Shown here: one piece after another, positions 13,759 to 15,352 of the stretch | Layout: each line of letters begins with the position of its first letter | Position numbering within the stretch: position 1 is the first letter of the stretch | Assembly: GCA_028712605.1 (NCBI GenBank) | Contig: JAQTPV010000018.1 | Coordinates: 1 to 15,352 of the forward strand | Direction of reading: 5' to 3' | DNA length: 15,352 nt | Source of the DNA: Minisyncoccota bacterium | GTDB lineage: Bacteria > Patescibacteriota > Minisyncoccia > Minisyncoccales > CG1-02-41-26 | Notes under the pieces: generated by a model | What the model saw: only the letters and a program-made list of their open reading frames with translations | Told to the model about the DNA's origin: nothing | Database searches by the model: none | Made by a program: the position numbers and the translations under genes

Positions 13759-13785
13759 CCCCGCTATCAACCTCTTTCATATATA

Positions 13786-14229
13786 TTAAAAACTGCCTTT
13801 CAGCATTCCATGAAAACGCATTCCCTTACCCACTCCCTTGTTAGAAGACTGCTGTTCCATAAACTGCAGACGCTTGTCAGCTTGCGCTTGGGTGATAACA
13901 CCTTTATCTACCAAAGCCTTCAAGTAAGACTTCTGCTGCTCTTCTCTTTTTTGTTTCATCCGATCCTGTAATTGCTGTTGAGTGATGCCCTTTTCCTGTG
14001 CTATTTGAGCCAGCGTTTTACCTTCCGCCCAAGCATCTTTTAGCTCACCGATACTAATACCCAAAAGATCAGCCTCATTCTGGAACATTGTCTGCTGTTT
14101 GGCAGCCATTTGATCTGGGTCCAAACTCGTGAACCCTTCAAACCAGCCATGAGCTGAAGCAGCGTTAACCCCCACAAAACCAAGTATTAAAGCCGGAAAT
14201 AATGAATATAATAATATTTTTTTCTTCAT
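13786..14229 (-). CDS. Secreted small helical protein (147 aa)
   Basis: From ATG 14229 the protein opens with a signal peptide (MKKKILLYSLFPALILGFVG, cleavage likely after ASA at about 26). The mature part is about 120 mostly helical residues rich in Gln and Lys. It has LLGISIGELKDAWAEGKTLA (55-74), IAQEKGITQQQLQDRM (76-91) and LKALVDKGVITQAQADKRLQ (103-122). These short ELGIS/GITQ-x-Q helix-hairpin units are seen in DUF2680-like and similar secreted proteins. A Spy/CpxP-like envelope chaperone is a looser comparison. An in-frame TTG at 14241 would add only four residues. The gene stands alone between two hairpin repeats, downstream of the sigma gene, with a perfect palindrome 24 bases before its ATG. 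Exact function unknown. Confidence 0.83.
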   Translation of the reverse strand: MKKKILLYSLFPALILGFVGVNAASAHGWFEGFTSLDPDQMAAKQQTMFQNEADLLGISIGELKDAWAEGKTLAQIAQEKGITQQQLQDRMKQKREEQQKSYLKALVDKGVITQAQADKRLQFMEQQSSNKGVGKGMRFHGMLKGSF

Positions 14230-14252
14230 ATATTTCTGCAATCATTAAACGA

Positions 14253-14264
14253 TACTGGCCAGTA
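14253..14264. promoter_or_regulatory. Perfect palindrome upstream of the secreted-protein gene
   Basis: TACTGGCCAGTA is a perfect 12-base palindrome in the leader or promoter region of gene 14229-13786. It has the form of a binding site for a dimeric regulator. No matching -10/-35 pair was identified around it. Confidence 0.35.
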
Positions 14265-14292
14265 CCCTTAGCGACCTTTGCTTTCTATTACT

Positions 14293-14329
14293 TAATACGA
14301 ATAAAGGATGCAACGGGTGCATCCTTTAT
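14293..14329 (-). repeat. Hairpin repeat copy A, likely terminator of the sigma gene
   Basis: ATAAAGGATGCA (14301-14312) and TGCATCCTTTAT (14318-14329) form a perfect 12-bp stem with a five-base loop. It follows the sigma-factor stop by 25 bases on the minus strand. TAATACGAAT at 14293-14302 is shared with copy B. Only short T-rich sequence follows, so termination may be partial. Confidence 0.75.
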
Positions 14330-14354
14330 CTAACAGCTTAATTATGTTGTCTTT

Positions 14355-14921
14355 TTAAGGCAGTTTCTGAAGAGTCTTTTTTAAGGCAATAACCGCCCTC
14401 CTATGTTGGCTCTTAATGGTATCAATTGACTCTCCCAGCGATTCGGCTATCTCCCTAAATGTAAAATGGTCGTTATATCTCAAAAAAAGCACTTGCCGAT
14501 ACTTTAATGAAAGCTGATCTATGGCCAACCTTAACAAGTTGGCTGCGTCTTCTCGTTCAAAAATTTCATCAGGCAAGGGGGCTGGATCAACTAGCCTTTC
14601 AGCTAAAATATTCTCGCCAGCCTGATTCTCAAACCTTGAAAGAGGCACGGACTTTTTCTTCCGCAAAAAATCTATGGACGCATTTTTGGCAATACTGAAA
14701 ATCCAAGTTTTAAAACTTCTTTCTTTTTTAAATTTTTTCAGATTTTTCCATACCCTAACAAAGACATCTTGCGTGATGTCTTCGGCTGCTTTAGCGTCTC
14801 CAATATTTCTAAAAATAAAAGTATAAATGGGTTTAAAGTACCGCAAAACCAAAATCTCCAGCGACTTTTCGTCGCCCGCTAAATACTTGCTGACTAATTG
14901 TTCGTCGCTTAGTTCTGCCAT
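14355..14921 (-). CDS. ECF-like RNA polymerase sigma factor (sigma-70 family)
   Basis: Directs RNA polymerase to specific promoters; 188 residues with only regions 2 and 4, as in group 4 (extracytoplasmic function) sigmas. Region 2 (about 18-90) has YFKPIYTFIFRN, EDITQDVFVRVWKNL (47-61), which binds core polymerase, and FKTWIFSIAKNASIDFLRKK, which recognises the -10 element. A linker (91-128) is followed by region 4 (about 130-184). This has LSLKYRQVLFLRY and the helix-turn-helix FREIAESLGESIDTIKSQHRRA, which contacts the -35 element. ATG 14921 is only six bases after a TATACT box, so the mRNA may be leaderless. It is the first gene of the minus-strand envelope locus, and an anti-sigma candidate is encoded two genes downstream. 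Confidence 0.94.
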   Translation of the reverse strand: MAELSDEQLVSKYLAGDEKSLEILVLRYFKPIYTFIFRNIGDAKAAEDITQDVFVRVWKNLKKFKKERSFKTWIFSIAKNASIDFLRKKKSVPLSRFENQAGENILAERLVDPAPLPDEIFEREDAANLLRLAIDQLSLKYRQVLFLRYNDHFTFREIAESLGESIDTIKSQHRRAVIALKKTLQKLP

Positions 14922-14927
14922 CGTTAT

Positions 14928-14933
14928 AGTATA
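14928..14933 (-). promoter_or_regulatory. Candidate -10 box of the sigma gene
   Basis: Minus-strand TATACT ends six bases before ATG 14921, so a start at the usual distance would fall on or beside the A of the start codon. No good TTGACA-like -35 was found at 16-18 bases. Confidence 0.4.
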
Positions 14934-15138
14934 GCAAATCTTCCCTAGAAATCCATGCGCCTTGTTTAGCTTATATAAAACATAACGAGCTAAAAATCAA
15001 AACGACACGGCCCTCCTTATCCCTCGGCGAGGCGATAAAAACATCGCGCAAAAAGAGTGTAAATTTTACTCCTTCCTATAAAATTATCTCTTCCGTATTT
15101 AAAACTTTTTAAAAAAAATGTAAAATAAGACCAACAAT

Positions 15139-15157
15139 CCCCATAGAAGCTATGGGG
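15139..15157 (+). promoter_or_regulatory. Hairpin in the leader of the + strand gene at 15166
   Basis: CCCCATA (15139-15145) and TATGGGG (15151-15157) form a perfect seven-bp stem with a five-base loop, nine bases before ATG 15166. GGGG, the only SD-like sequence, is in the 3' arm, so folding could hide it. A TAAAAT at 15121-15126 could be the -10 box. Confidence 0.4.
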
Positions 15158-15165
15158 TTATAAAT

Positions 15166-15352
15166 ATGATAAAACCAGAACAAGTCTTGCCAGGCCTTAC
15201 TACCTGTAATCCTGACTGGCAGACCAAGATTAAAGAAATAGACCAATTAAATCTAAAAGAGATCTCGTTATTCCCTACTTGCCTACAAATTAAGGAGAGG
15301 CAAAAGCTGTTTGCTTTATTAAAACGAACCAAGCTAAAAAGCATACCTCTTG
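15166..15352 (+). CDS. Unrecognised protein, N-terminal part (3' end outside window)
   Basis: An open frame from ATG 15166 to the window edge gives 62 codons: MIKPEQVLPGLTTCNPDWQT, then helical KIKEIDQLNLKEISLFPTCL, then QIKERQKLFALLKRTKLKSI. The alternation of a beta strand (KEISLFPT) and amphipathic helix (ERQKLFALLKRT), followed by KSIP, is what the first repeats of a TIM-barrel or similar alpha/beta protein look like. The family cannot be named from 62 residues. There is no signal peptide. It is divergent from the sigma gene across 244 bases. That spacer holds several small hairpins, for example GCGAT/ATCGC at 15032-15047, and AT-rich promoter-like sequence, but no gene that I can see. 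Confidence 0.65.
   Translation, partial: MIKPEQVLPGLTTCNPDWQTKIKEIDQLNLKEISLFPTCLQIKERQKLFALLKRTKLKSIPL

Noticed and set aside
13719..14329. ECF-type -35/-10 promoter pair formed by GGATGC and CGTATT in the hairpin repeats
   Set aside because: The distance between the two elements is about 19-20 bases, longer than the usual 16-17, and differs between the copies. The perfect stems favour a hairpin role.

Overview
The window reads as chromosome of a small-genome Candidate Phyla Radiation (Patescibacteria) bacterium, probably of Parcubacteria type. This is inferred from gene style and not from any database search. Genes are compact and AT-rich and the standard genetic code fits. Core housekeeping genes mostly lack Shine-Dalgarno (SD) sequences. 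A split MacA/MacB-type exporter is flanked by short membrane-anchored proteins of the DUF5666-like kind often found in this radiation. No tRNA, rRNA, CRISPR array, transposase or phage gene was recognised.

Layout. (1) Nucleotides 1-5340 hold housekeeping genes on the + strand: the 3' part of cysS (cysteinyl-tRNA synthetase), dnaB (replicative helicase) and recR (recombination mediator). Between and after them lie five small unrecognised genes: 1255-1593 (+), 2237-1719 (-), 2674-2357 (-), 4850-5047 (+) and 5062-5340 (+). Four of these have clear SD sequences and the fifth a weaker one, unlike the core genes. (2) A bidirectional terminator at 5365-5390 separates this block from minus-strand rplU (ribosomal protein L21) and rmuC. 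(3) Positions 7001-7400 form a GC-rich stretch ending in a perfect 13-bp hairpin. It is best explained as a structured non-coding RNA of unrecognised family, with a weak 66-residue reading frame as the alternative. (4) Minus-strand genes 8429-7950 and 7942-7415 encode two unknown proteins with N-terminal membrane anchors.

(5) Positions 14921-8552 form an apparent envelope-response locus, all on the minus strand. It starts with an ECF-like sigma factor and a secreted helical protein. A six-gene operon follows: a small membrane protein that may be an anti-sigma factor, a DUF5666-like protein, an unusually long MacA-like adaptor, its ABC ATPase, a MacB-like permease, and a second DUF5666-like protein. 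Two near-identical hairpin repeats follow the sigma gene and the secreted-protein gene, dividing the locus into three units. The likely logic is a sigma factor controlling an exporter and surface proteins, but that link is inferred from gene order alone. (6) At the right edge a divergent + strand gene begins at 15166 and runs out of the window.
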